A stretch of 64,000 nucleotides of DNA from Manis javanica. Its lineage: Eukaryota; Chordata; Mammalia; Pholidota; Manidae. Both the position numbers and the translations under genes were made by a program. The stretch lies in the NCBI RefSeq assembly GCF_040802235.1, contig NC_133165.1:45397629-45461628 (forward strand). The letters are read 5' to 3'. Positions 30,857-42,700 of the stretch are shown piece by piece. Each line of letters begins with the position of its first letter. Position 1 is the first letter of the stretch. The notes beneath the pieces were generated by a model. The model saw nothing but the letters and a program-made list of their open reading frames with translations. It was not told the origin of the DNA and did no database searches.

Positions 30857-32912
30857 GTTAACTAGAGGTAAAAGCACTTTTTTGCATTTAATTCTATTAG
30901 AACTGTCTATCATTACACATTTATTATCTATATACCCAGCACAGTAAACGAGATACTTTAAAAAGGTGGGGCAGCAGGGGAGACTGCTGCTGTCAGTTTA
31001 AAAGACAATATATATAAAGTCAAAATAATTCTAGGTTACTAAGCATTCTTGAGAGAATGGTAGCAGATGGTAGATTCCTCTGCTTTCATCTTCAGGAAGG
31101 GAAAAAAAGCTACAATAAGAATTCACATTTAGCTGAAAGAACTGTCTAAACTCAAGGCAGAGTATAATATCACCAGGCATACAAAAGACCTGTTAGAGAT
31201 ACATACAAAGAATGAATATGGCTATAGTCAAATTCAACTTAAAAGTTTAAGCAGAATTTCAAATTTAAATGTCTCTTTCTTTCACACAGATATTCATATA
31301 TGACCAGAAATATGCTTTGAGATGAAAGAGATCAGGCATTTTACTTCTTAATTTAGGGACTGAGAAATGACCTTTGGCTTACAATCAATAGCTTACAAAC
31401 AGTGAAAATAATAAGAACATAACTCAGCATAAGTGTCTAAGACCAGATACAAAAAAGCAGAGAAAGTGCTTAAGTCTACAGGTCTTCCCTGAAAGCTTCA
31501 AGAATGTTTTACTCTTTAATAGTAGATAGAGCTTTTTAATAGAATTTGCATAGCAGCTTATAAGATTATTTGCATTAAAAAAAGATGGAGTCCTCCATGT
31601 TTTTTAAAACATACAAACATATCCACAGCATATAAATTAAACAAGAAGACCTGGTGGTTCTCAAAAAAATCTATTACAACTTTTCTCAAAAGTAGTCACA
31701 CGTTCGTCCATCTAAACCTTTACAGTGAAACCTATTTTTCTGGGAGAAACATAATCTTGTCCAGATTCTACAGTTTAATTTTTAAGAATAAATTTTGGTT
31801 TGTTAACTAAGTGCATTTAATCAGCTGAAAAAAGCTTTGTTACCATTCTGCTTAGGAATTCAATTTCTCAGGCTATGCAATCATTTTCAATAACAAAATA
31901 TTTCAAAGGCAAATAAGGGTTATACAGTTAACAAACTTTAGCTTTTAGTCTTTTTAATATTACGATTTTATGGCAACTCACTGAGACTTTAAGCATGAGA
32001 AACTGCTTTGATCTTTCAACACTAAGAGCAGACTAACAGTTAAAAAAACTGTTTAACTGGAAACGAGATTCTAATTTTGCTGTGCACTCGATACCAAGAC
32101 TTACTCGCTTCAATTTCACATAGCATGACTATACTAACTCTTCCACAAGCCTTCTACAACTTTCTTTTTACATTCAGTGTTCTCTCTCTTTAACAATCAC
32201 TCTCTTTTACTTTCAACAAAACGAATTTCCGTTCTTTACACTTTCTCTCATCAAAACATACATCTTGCAGCATAGAGAAATGCCCTCTCCATCACCTTAA
32301 GCAGTTCTAACCAGAACTCAAAACTATTAGAAACTTCAACCTCCAGTGAACACTGAGAAGCAGGACACTGCAAACTGTCAAACCAACATTCCCTAGACTG
32401 ACAAACTTATGAACACATTCTACAATTTCTGCAACCATGAGCTTCACAGCACAATCTCCCAGCAAACACAGAGCACATCTTCTCAACTTAACAAAACTCT
32501 AAGGCTTTAAGTTACTACAAAGATTCTCAGGCTGCAGGTAGACATACACACTGCAACACACAATTAAAAAGGTGTTCACTTGCCACACTTATCCAGCTCA
32601 CCTACCTGCAACAACTATGCTAGCCTACTCACAAGCCCCCCACTGAACACTAGACAAAGCCAAGCTTCTAAGCATTCTATTCTTAAAAGATTTAGCAGAT
32701 AACATGACTCAAATGACTCTAGGTAAACTCAGGCAGCCAACAACTACCAAGACATGCCCTCCTTAGGCAAACTCAAATTAGCATTAATGCTTAACACTTT
32801 TTTATCAGGTTTTCTGGAAGTTTTAGAATACTCAATTTTCACAAGCGCTTGTCTTTAAATCAATTTCATTAATACCATCCGGAGGTAGAAAGATATATTC
32901 ATTTACACACTT

Positions 32913-33391
32913 AGGGGGTTGTCTGAATCTGTCCCATTGTCAGTATAACAATTATTAGGCACGTGAAAGACACAAAAAACAGACACACACAGATTAGACA
33001 CACAGCGGCCGCTTTTTGTTTTCTTCAGATTTTTGACTAAAAACCGAAAAGAATCAGTGGGTTGATACTCTTGGCGCCCTAAAATCAACCCTATCTCATC
33101 AGATTCACCTTGCCAGAAAAACAGACGGGAGGCTACCAGGCGTCCCTGGCCTCCCAACCTCCCCGAGGCGTCCCCCAGGGTTGCAGCCTGCGGTGCTCCT
33201 AGTACGTCTACCGACCGCAGTCTCAACCCCTTTACAGGATCGGGACAGCTGCCAGACAGTGGGTACCCCCTTTCAGAATTCTGACCGGTCTCACTGAAAA
33301 ACAGAAAACAGAACACAGACAAACCAAGGCGCCACTAATCTTACCTCTTCCTCCAAGAGCGACTTCGGGAGTGAAGCGGGGTGAGCGCATG
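32913..33391 (-). other. Leader region of provirus 3
   Basis: GC-richer leader between the PBS and the AT-rich segment. A minus-strand frame of ~139 codons runs through it without a recognised domain. It is probably untranslated leader plus possible packaging signal. Confidence 0.55.
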
Positions 33392-33409
33392 ATCCCGGAC
33401 GAGCCCTCA
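33392..33409 (-). other. Primer binding site, tRNA-Pro type
   Basis: On the minus strand TGAGGGCTCGTCCGGGAT begins two bases after the LTR. One mismatch (position 3) to the tRNA-Pro complement used by many gammaretroviruses. Confidence 0.85.
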
Positions 33410-33411
33410 AA

Positions 33412-33903
33412 TGTTGGATTTTCCCAGAGGAGGACGCCACCCCAAATCACTCACGAAAGGCGTCTCTTGATGCAATAAGCAAGAGGAATTTATTCAGGAA
33501 CCAGCTAGCTGGGGTCCAAGTTAGCCCGACGCAGCGGGTCTCAACAAGGACCCTGAGCACACAAAGCCAGAAGGTTTTATAGCATTTTCAAAGGGGGCAA
33601 CATTTTCCACAATCACAATACAGTGTTTTTTCATAGACACATAAATCTTTGCCGGGGCCACATCCTGGGGTCTGGTTAGATAAGATTACCTTCGGAATGT
33701 TTAGGGTGATTCTAGTAAGATAAGCTTGCTGTGTATGATTAACTGATTTGAGGTCAGCTAATTAAAGGTCACTACATTTAACACTGGCTGACTAACTTGT
33801 TTTTCAAGATTCTAATAATTTTCCTCCTTCTAGGTTAGGGGGTGGTATTTAAGCCTTTAAGATGGCTGTACTTATGCTAACTTTTGATTCTTCAGATCCT
33901 ACA
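33412..33903 (-). repeat. 5' LTR of provirus 3
   Basis: 492 bp. It differs from the 3' LTR at three positions only (a GTC/GCC, a GTGGTTC/GTGATTC and an AATTATT/AATAATT difference). The right border is followed by the duplicated GCAC. Confidence 0.94.
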
Positions 33904-34130
33904 GCACCACCTCCTCTCCCTCTCCTTCCACCTTCATCGCCCCCTTCACCCACCAGAACATGCTCCTCCCACCCTCCAGTTCTGAAAGCCACGGACAAGA
34001 AGCTAAAGAGAAAGAAAGCAATTAAATATTAGTAACTCAAATCTTTATATCAGTTTGTGTATATGCTTTTATATGAAAAGTGTTGCTAACTGTAGTCATT
34101 ATGTCTCAATTTGTATGTTTGTGTGTCTCA
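33904..34130 (+). pseudogene. Provirus 2 gag, Pro-rich remnant after the insertion
   Basis: It continues the provirus 2 gag Pro/Ser-rich region after the duplicated GCAC (PPPLPLLPPSSPPSP-like) and ends near 34028. Capsid and nucleocapsid are absent. Confidence 0.55.
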
Positions 34131-36384
34131 GTGTGTAAATGAAAAATATTTTCTTGCCTCCAGATGATATTAATAAAAATTTATTTAAAAACAAGCGCTT
34201 GTGAAAACTGAGCATTCTAAAACTCCCAGAAAATCTAATAAAAAACATTAACCATTAATGCTAATTTAAGTTGAACTGAAATGGACATGTCCTTATGGTT
34301 ATCAGCTGCCTAAGTTGACCTAAAGTCATTTAAGTTGATGTCATCTGCTAAATCTTTCAAGAATAAAATGCTTAGAGGCTTGACTTTGTCTAATGTCCAG
34401 TAAAAGTTTTGTAAGTAATCTAGCATAGTTGTTAAGAATGAGTAAAGTAAGTGTAGCAAGTGAACATCTGAATAATTGTGTGTTACAATGTATATACCTA
34501 CAGAACAGCCTGAGAATCTTTGTGGTGACTTAAAACCTTAAAGCTTTGCTAAGTTTAAACATATTTTGTGCTTAATGAGATTGTGCTGTAAAGCACACGA
34601 TTCCAGAAATTATAAAATGTGTTCATAAATGTTTCAAAGAATGCTAGTGTAACAGTTTATAATAGCCTACTTCTCAGTGTTCACTGAATATTAAGGTACC
34701 TAATGGTTTTAAGTTCTAATTAAAACCAGTTAAAGTAATAAGGAAAACATTTTTGCATGCTAAAGAATGTGTCTTTTGATAAAAGAAAGTAACTTTGTTC
34801 TAAAATACAGCTGTTTATTTAAAGAGGGAGAACTCTAACTGTAAAAGGAAGTTATACAAAGTTTGTGGAAGAATTGATATGGTCCTGCTACATAAAATTA
34901 AGGCAAATGATTCTCTGTATCAAGTACACAGCAAAATTAGAATTTTGTTTTCAGTTAAAAAGACAAAGTTTTCTTAAACAGTCTGCTCTTAATGTTGAAA
35001 GATTATAAAAGGTTTTCTAATTGTTTTGTGGAAGCAGTTTCTCATGCTTAAAGTCTCAAGGAGTTGTCTGAGTATTTAAGATAGTGAGATTTTAATATTA
35101 AAAGGACTAAAGGCTAAACTTTCCTAACTTTTCTTTATTTGCCTTTGAGGTATTTTGTTGTCATTCTGGTTAAATGGATAAGTATTGCTTCATGGCAACC
35201 TATAATCCTATTTAAGCAAGTGCCAAAAAAAAAAAAAAAAAATCAAATCCAAAAAGGTGCTTTTACCTCTAGTTAACTCTGATATTTTCCAGAGGGCCCC
35301 TGGAACATGTCAGAGGAATTTTTTCTTATTAGAGAAAATATTTGGCTAATTTGGCTTATTTATCTGATATATAATTACCTGCTTAATTATTTGGAAAGCA
35401 CTGTCAAAGGGAATGATGTTAAACTTTGTTACTGAATGTTTTGTGTTACAGAAATATCCAAATTTCCTTATGACAACTGTCTTACAGTAAGCTCTCATCA
35501 GATCTTTAACCATTGTCATTTGTAAGTCTTTTGTCATCTATACTCACTGTTTTATTACTCCTAAACTGGTGAAAAACTAGATTTCAGCAGAACAGGTAGT
35601 AGTTACATAGGATTAAGTAAACTAAAGAAGATGATTTTGTGGCTTTTTCTTTCAAATGTTGTTGATAAAGTGTTTTAAGCTTTTTCTCTTAAGCTGACAA
35701 CAGTTTAGTAAATGACTGCCTTTATAAGCAGAATTGAAACTTTATCTTTCTCTCTACCTGATCCCTCCAGAATTTAAAAACTCTCAGTGACTATTTTTAT
35801 ATTTCATGGCAGTATGTTTATTTGCACAAGTTCAATAAGAATCTGCTTTCCTTGTAAGAAGACAATTAAAAACACTGGTTATATTACCAAGGCTCTGACT
35901 GGAATGTCATACCTGAGAGACACGTGTGTAAACTCAGATATGAACAGACAGCTTTAAAGAACTAAGATTGACTTTATAAAGCCAACAAAGCCCCTTAGAA
36001 GAACTGGCCTGGTACCTTGCTTACAGAGTTCCCAGCAGCCTTACCAGGTGAGTAAGGAAGGTCACATCCTGGCAGGTGCATGAACCTCAGGAATGTCTTG
36101 GGAACCTCGAGAAGAGAAGAATTCACCCGGAACTGCAGGCACAACCTGATGGCAAGTCTGGTTTAGCTGTCTGGCCTTGAGAAGCCTTTAAAAGTTCAAT
36201 CTGAAATTCCTTATAAAAAGTTCCAGCAAAGCACATTTAAAAGACCCCATGTAATCAATTACTCTTCTTGCTGCACTTATGCAAATAATCAAGCCAACTG
36301 TTAATTATTTTCTTAATCTGGCTACTTCTAATAAAAATGAGGGTTATTTTAGAGAAAAGTATTGTTTCAATAATGCAGTCTTAT
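34131..36384 (+). repeat. AT-rich segment of provirus 2 (shared with provirus 3)
   Basis: 2.25 kb of AT-rich sequence without a recognised ORF, homologous in the same proviral sense to 32912-29770. Homology starts near GTGTGTAAATGAA (34131) and ends near GTTTCAATAATGCAG (36384). It is shorter than the copy in provirus 3. Together with that copy it makes a large inverted repeat. Confidence 0.85.
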
Positions 36385-36409
36385 CTATACTAAATCCTAA
36401 TACTAGTCA

Positions 36410-36628
36410 TTGAAATGTAAACTTGATCCAGAATTCCAGTCCCCCATAATGGCCTGGCTAATGCCCCTACTGGGCCCCTTATTAACAGTTTGTGGTTTAC
36501 TCTTAGTTGTCCCTTGTGTCCTCAGGCTCCTCCAACAGTGGCTAACCCAGATGACCCGGGTCGCCACCAACCAGATGTTACTTCACTGTTATGCACCTCT
36601 TCCCACTGAACCCCCTCCTTCGGCCTAA
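36410..36628 (+). pseudogene. Provirus 2 env, membrane anchor and tail fragment
   Basis: A 72-codon frame with PIMAWLMPLLGPLLTVCGLL and a following Leu/Val-rich membrane segment, then a short cytoplasmic tail. It is the C-terminus of a class I Env; the rest of env is missing. A purine-rich stretch 36702-36713 leads to the 3' LTR. Confidence 0.7.
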
Positions 36629-36713
36629 TACCAGACTCAAACCCCCATGATGCCTCTTGTCAGCCGGAAGTAGCCAGATTGAGTCGTCACCCATTATAAC
36701 CAAAAGGCTGGAA

Positions 36714-37142
36714 TGTTAGGCTGGAGGAAGGAAAAACAAGGACATGCAAACAGAACACAGAGATACCATGAAAGTAGAACAGACCAGACCCCAAGTTCTG
36801 TGCCTTATATGGAAAGGGGACAGCTCTTCCTGAATTCCATCCTTCTGATGTGCCAACTAAGACCCAGATGTCAGCCTCCTCCCTCTTGGAAGGAAAAAAA
36901 GTTTCTAGGTGTTTGTCATGTCACCTTTAGTCAATCATACCTCTCCACACCCCTAGGATAGCTTGCCCACTCCTCTCCCACCTAACCCCTTATAAGCCCC
37001 CCACCTCCCTGACCAAGCGTGACTTCCCCAGTCTCCATTTATGTAGACTGGTGAACCTTGCCTGGGAATTGCGCTCAAATAAACTGCCTGGCCCTTTGTT
37101 GCCTCTCGTCACCTGCTTATTTTGGTTAAAATTTATCTTACA
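36714..37142 (+). repeat. 3' LTR of provirus 2
   Basis: 429 bp, TGTTAGG...CTTACA, followed by the duplicated GCCTC (37143-37147). It differs from the 5' LTR at about 17 positions plus one indel. Confidence 0.92.
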
Positions 37143-37543
37143 GCCTCCAGGTCATGGGGGCAAGATGTCCCAGGCGCCAGACAATGGGGGGTAGCTATAA
37201 CAAGAAACAGAGCTCTGTCAAGATTTAGTGAGCTGCTGCATGTACCACAGATTTCAAGGAAGGCAATCAATTCTCCTAAAAACAGAATGATCTATGAATA
37301 GCAACCTAAAGAATTTGCTTTAGCCTGCCGGGGGTTCCAGCTTGTTTTTCTGACTTTACCCAAGTGCTGCTTTTCTTTCTCCAGCCCTAAACAAGTGATT
37401 TGCAAACTGGGCAAAATAGCAAGTAAGCCCAAAACAACATAGTAAAAACAGGAAGGATTCCATCTTGAAAATAAGATTGCATTTTAAAACGCAATTAGTT
37501 AAAAAGTAAATTTCTTAACATACTCTTTAAGAAAAAGAAAACT
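37143..37543. other. Interval between provirus 2 and L1
   Basis: No gene or clear repeat recognised; ends in an A-rich stretch before the L1. Confidence 0.5.
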
Positions 37544-37809
37544 AGAGGCGGAGCCAAGATGGCGGCATGAGTAGAGCAGTGGAAATCTCCTCCCAAAAAC
37601 ACATAGAGCTATGAAAATATAACAAACAAAACTCTTCCTAAAATAGAGACCAGAGGACACAGGACAACATCCAGACCACATCCACACATGCAAGAACCCA
37701 GCAACTTGCGAAGGGGGTAAGATACAAGCCCCAGCCCAGTGGGACCCGAGCGCAGCTCCCCCCGGCTCCCGGCGGGTGGAAAGAAACCGGAGCGTTTTTT
37801 TTTTTTTTT

Positions 37810-38310
37810 TTTGGCGAGTGCTTTTTGGAAGCCTTAAAGGGACAGGGACCCCGTTGCTAGGGAGGCAGGGTGGCGGGACCGGTGGGTGGGTGCCTGAGAC
37901 AGGTGCCTAAGGACGGAGGAAATCGCGTATTTTTCCCCTTTGTTTTTTTCTCTTTTTGGCGAGTGCTTTTTGGAAGCCTTAAAGGGACAGGGACCCCGGT
38001 GCTAGGGAGGCAGAGCAGCAGGACTGGTGAGAGGGTGCCTGGGACCGGCGCCTGAAGACAAAGAATATCGCGTGTTTTTCCCTGCGGGACCGATGGGTGG
38101 GTGCTTTTTGGAAGCCTTGAAGGGACAGGGACCCCAGTGCAAGGGAGGCAGGGCAGCAGGACCAGTGAGCGGGTGCCTAGGACTGGCGCCTGAGGAAAAA
38201 AAAAAAAAATCCCGTGTTTTTTCCTTTTTTTTTTTTTTTTTTTTTTTTGTTCCCTCTCTCATTGTTGCTGTTGTTGTTTTGGTTTGGAGAGTGCTTTTTG
38301 GAAGTCTTAA
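37810..38310 (+). promoter_or_regulatory. Tandem monomers in the L1 5' UTR
   Basis: The unit GTGCTTTTTGGAAGCCTTAA recurs starting at 37818, 37963, 38101 and 38291 (spacings 145, 138, 190), each followed by GGGACAGGGACCCC-like sequence and a poly-T/A stretch in between. This resembles the monomeric promoter arrays known in other mammalian L1s. Confidence 0.8.
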
Positions 38311-38672
38311 AGGGGCAGGACAGGACACTTAGACCAGAGGCAGGGAACCTGGGGATCTCTGGGCACTCTAACTCCCTGGGCAACAGGGAGCACAGAGGCC
38401 CCTTACGGAGAAAAATAGCCTCCCCGCCGCTCCCCCTCCAACGGGGCTCCACCACTTCGGAGGAGAAGCACCAGCCAGGCCACGCCCACAGCAACAGAGG
38501 AGATAAACTCCATAGCAAACGGGCAGGTAGCAGAAGCCCTGTCTGCGCACAGCTGACAAGCATAAGACACTAGAGGTCGCTATTCTCCCAGGAGAGGAAG
38601 GCCACAAACCAACAAGAAGGGAAGCTCTTCCAGCGGTCACTCGTACCAGCTCTGCAAACTATCTCTATCACC

Positions 38673-39563
38673 ATGAAAAGGCAAAACTACAGGCAGACAA
38701 AGATCACAGAGACGACACCTGAGAAGGAGACAGACCTAACCAGTCCTCCTGAAAAAGAATTCAAAATAAAAATCATGAACATGCTGACAGAGATGCAGAG
38801 AAAAATGCAAGAGCAATGGGATGAGATGCAGAGAAAAATGCAAAAGCAATGAGATGAAGTCCGGAGGGAGATCACAGATGTCAGGAAGGAGATCACAGAA
38901 GTGAAACAATCCCTGGAAGGATTTATAAGCAGAATGGATAAGATGCAAGAGGCCATTGAAGGAATAGAAGCCAGAGAACAGGAACGTATAGAAGCTGACA
39001 TAGAGAGAGATAAAAGGATATCCAGGAATGAAACAACACTAAGAGAACTATGTGACGAATCCAAAAGGAATAATATTCGTATTATAGGGGTACCAGAAGA
39101 AGAAGAAAGAGGAAAAGGGATAGAAAGTCTCTTTGAAGAAATAATTGCTGAAAACTTCCCTAAACTGGGGGAGGAAATAATCGAACAGACCATGGAATTA
39201 CACAGAACCCCCAACAGAAAGGATCCAAGGAGGACAACACCAAGACACATAGTAATTAAAATGGCAAGGATCAAGGACAAGGAAAGAGTTTTAAAGGCAG
39301 CTAGAGAGAAAAAGGTCACCTATAAAGGAAAACCCATCAGGCTAACATCAGACTTCTCAACAGAAACCCTACAGGCCAGAAGAGAATGGCATGATATACT
39401 TAATGCAATGAAACAGAAGGGCCTTGAACCAAGGATACTGTATCCAGCACGACTATCATTTAAATATGATGGCGGGATTAAACAATTCCCAGACAAGCAA
39501 AAGCTGAGGGATTTTGCTTCCCACAAACCACCTCTACAGGGCATCCTACAGGGACTGCTCTAG
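38673..39563 (+). pseudogene. L1 ORF1 (RNA-binding/chaperone protein), one stop
   Basis: 296 codons from ATG 38673: a coiled-coil-type N-terminal half with E/K/Q-rich repeats, then the RRM-like and C-terminal domains (RIIGVPEEEERGKGIESLFE, HRTPNRKDPRRTTPRHIVIK). A single TGA at 38850-38852 (codon 60) truncates it. An ATG at 38901 restarts within the coiled coil. Confidence 0.9.
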
Positions 39564-39758
39564 ATGGGAGCACTCCTAAAAAGAGCACAGAACAAAATAC
39601 ACAACATATGAAGAATGGAGGAGGCGGAATAAGAAGGGAGAGAAGAAAAGAATCTCCAGACAGTGTATATAACAGCTCAATAAGCGAGCTAAGTTAGGCA
39701 GTAAGATACTAAAGAAGCTAACCTTGAACCTTTGGAAACCACGAATCTAAAGCCTGCA

Positions 39759-42700
39759 ATGGCAATAAGTACATATCTCTCAATAGTCACCCTAAATGTA
39801 AATGGACTTAATGCACCAATCAAAAGACACAGAGTAATAGAATGGATAAAAAAGCAAGACCCATCTATATGCTGCTTACAAGAAACTCAACTTAAACCCA
39901 AAGATAAGCATAGACTAAAAGCCAAGGGATGGAAAAACATATTTCAGGCAAACAACAGTGAGAAGAAAGCAGGAGTTGCAGTACTAATATCAGACAAAAT
40001 AGACTTCAAAACAAAGAAAGTAACAAGAGATAAAGAAGGATACTACATAATGATAAAGGGCTCAGTCCAACAAGAGGATATAACCATTCTAAATATATAT
40101 GCACCCAATACAGGAGCACCAGCATATGTGAAGCAAATACTAACAGAACTAAAGAGGGAAATAGACTGCAATGCATTCATTCTAGGAGACTTCAACACAC
40201 CACTCACCCCAAAGGATAGATCCACCGGGCAGAAAATAAGTAAGGACACACAGGCACTGAACAACACACTAGAACAGATGGACCTAATAGACATCTATAG
40301 AACTCTACATCCAAAAGCAACAGGATATACATTCTTCTCAAGTGCACATGGAACATTCTCCAGAATAGACCATATACTAGCTCACAAAAAGAGCCTCAGT
40401 AAATTCCAAAATATTGAAATTCTACCAACCAATTTTTCAGACCACAAAGGTATAAAACTAGAAATAAATTCTACAAAGAAAACAAAAAGGCTCACAAACA
40501 CATGGAGGCTTAACAACATGCTATTAAATAATCAATGGATCAATGAACAAATCAAAATAGAGATCAAGGAATATATAGAAACAAATGACAACAACAACAC
40601 TAAGCCCCAACTTCTGTGGGACACAGCGAAAGCAGTCTTAAGAGGAAAGTATATAGCGATCCAGGCACACTTGAAGAAGGAAGAACAATCCCAAATGAAT
40701 AGTCTAACATCACAATGATCAAATCTGGAAAAAGAAGAACAAATGAGGCCTAAAGTCAGCAGAAGGAGGGACATAATAAAGATCAGAGAAGAAATAAACA
40801 AAATTGAGAAGAATAAAACAATAGCAAAAATCAACGAAACCAAGAGCTGGTTCTTTGAGAGAATAAACAAAATAGATAAGCCTCTAGCCCAACTTATTAA
40901 GAGAAAAAGAGAATCAACACAAATCAACATAATCAGAAGTGAGAATGGAAAAATCACGACAGACTCCACAGAAATACAAAGAATTATTAAAGACTACTAT
41001 GAAAACCTATATGCCAACAAGCTGGAAAACCTAGAAGAAATGGACAACTTCCTAGAAAAATACAACCTCCCAAGACTGACCAAGGAAGAAACACAAAAGT
41101 TAAATTAAACAACCAATTAGGAGCAAAGAAATTGAAACAGTAATCAAAAAACTACCCAAGAACAAAACCCCGGGGCCGGACGGATTTACCTCGGAATTTT
41201 ATCAGACACACAGAGAAGACATAATACCCATTCTCCTTAAAGTGTTCCAAAAAATCGAAGAAGAGGGAATACTCCCAAACTCATTCTATGAAGCCAACAT
41301 CACCCTAATACCAAAACCAGGCAAAGACCCCACCAAAAAAGAAAATTACAGACCAATATCCCTGATGAATGTAGATGCAAAAATACTCAACAAAATATTA
41401 GCAAACCGAATTCAACAGTGTATCAAAAGGATCATACACCATGACTAAGTGGGATTCATCCCAGGGATGCAAGGATGGTACAACATTCGAAAATCCATCA
41501 ACATCATCCACCACATCAACAAAAAGAAAGACAAAAACCACATGATCATCTCCATAGATGCTGAAAAAGCATTTGACAAAATTCAACATCCATTCATGAT
41601 AAAAACTCTCAGCAAAATGGGAATAGAGGGCAAGTACCTCAACATAATAAAGGCCATATATGATAAACCCACAGCCAGCATTATACTGAACAGCGAGAAG
41701 CTGAAAGCATTTCCTCTGAGATCGGGAACCAGACAGGGATGCCCACTCTCCCCACTGTTATTTAACATAGTACTGGAGGTCCTAGCCACAACAATCAGAC
41801 AAAACAAAGAAATACAAGGAATCTAGATTGGTAAAGAAGAAGTTAAACTGTCACTATTTGCAGATGATATGATACTGTACATAAAAAACCCTAAAGACTC
41901 CACTCCAAAACTACTAGAACTGATATCAGAATACAGTAAAGTTGCAGGATACAAAATTAACACACAGAAATCTGTAGCTTTCCTATACACTAACAATGAA
42001 TCAATAGAAAGAGAAATCAGGAAAACAATTCCATTCACCATTGCATCAAAAAGAATAAAATACCTAGGAATAAACCTAACCAAAGAAGTGAAAGACTTAT
42101 ACTCTGAAAACTACAAGTCACTCTTAAGAGAAATTAAAGGGGACACTAATAAATGGAAACTCATCCCATGCTCATGGCTAGGAAGAATTAATATCGTCAA
42201 AATGGCCATCCTGCCCAAAGCAATATACAGATTTGATGCAATCCCTCTCAAATTACCAGCAACATTCTTCAATGAATTGGAACAAATAATTCAAAAATTC
42301 ATATGGAAACACCAAAGACCCCGAATAGCCAAAGCAATCCTGAAAAAGAAGAATAAAGTAGGGGGGATCTCACTCCCCAACTTCAAGCTCTACTACAAAG
42401 CCATAGTAATCAAGACAATTTGGTACTGGCACAAGAACAGAGCCACAGACCAGTGGAACAGATTAGAGACTCCAGACATTAACCCAAACAAATATGGTCA
42501 ATTAATATTTGATAAAGGAGCCAAGGACATACAATGGCAAAATGACAGTCTCTTCAACAGATGGTGTTGGCAAAACTGGACAGCTACATGTAGGAGAATG
42601 AAACTGGACCATTGTCTAACCCCATATACAAAGGTAAACTCAAAATGGATCAAAGACCTGAATGTAAGTCATGAAACCATTAAACTCTTGGAAAAAAACA

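Larger units (their letters stand above)
29770..32912 (-). repeat. AT-rich segment of provirus 3 (shared with provirus 2)
   Basis: About 3.1 kb of AT-rich sequence with no ORF of recognisable family, lying between leader and env where gag-pol is expected. Read on the minus strand it aligns along its length to 34131-36384; for example GACAAGCGCTTGTGAAAA-type sequence near 32850, and CCTGGTACCTTGCTTACAGAG-like sequence near 30110, recur there. A TA microsatellite (30721-30770) and a perfect 14-bp hairpin (30820-30856) lie inside. Origin unknown. Confidence 0.85.
28156..33903 (-). mobile_element. Provirus 3: young class I ERV, Pro-type primer site, pol replaced by AT-rich segment
   Basis: The minus-strand provirus is nested in the gag of provirus 2. 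The LTRs (5' LTR 33412-33903, 3' LTR 28156-28647) are both 492 bp and differ at 3 positions. The 4-bp duplication GCAC is at 28152-28155 and 33904-33907. Order in its own sense: LTR, Pro-type PBS, ~0.5-kb leader, AT-rich 3.1-kb segment with no recognisable ORF (32912 down to 29770), env (surface C-terminus and transmembrane subunit), PPT, LTR. There is no gag capsid, protease, RT or integrase. It must have been mobilised in trans. Confidence 0.92.
26811..37142 (+). mobile_element. Provirus 2: class I ERV, Phe-type primer site, pol replaced by AT-rich segment
   Basis: The LTRs at 26811-27238 and 36714-37142 are in the same orientation, flanked by GCCTC at 26806-26810 and 37143-37147 (5-bp duplication). 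Internal order: Phe-type PBS, leader, gag matrix-like frame, [provirus 3 inserted], residual Pro-rich gag, an AT-rich 2.25-kb segment without a recognisable ORF (34131-36384), an env membrane-anchor fragment and the 3' LTR. No RT, RNase H or integrase sequence was found. By-eye LTR divergence is about 4%, consistent with its being older than the nested provirus 3. It is a defective, probably non-autonomous element. Confidence 0.88.

Noticed and set aside
38687-39319. 210-codon minus-strand frame over L1 ORF1
   Set aside because: Antisense of the A-rich ORF1 gives a Ser/Leu-rich frame; common in L1 and not a gene.
40532-40969. 145-codon minus-strand frame over L1 ORF2
   Set aside because: Antisense shadow of A-rich L1 coding sequence.
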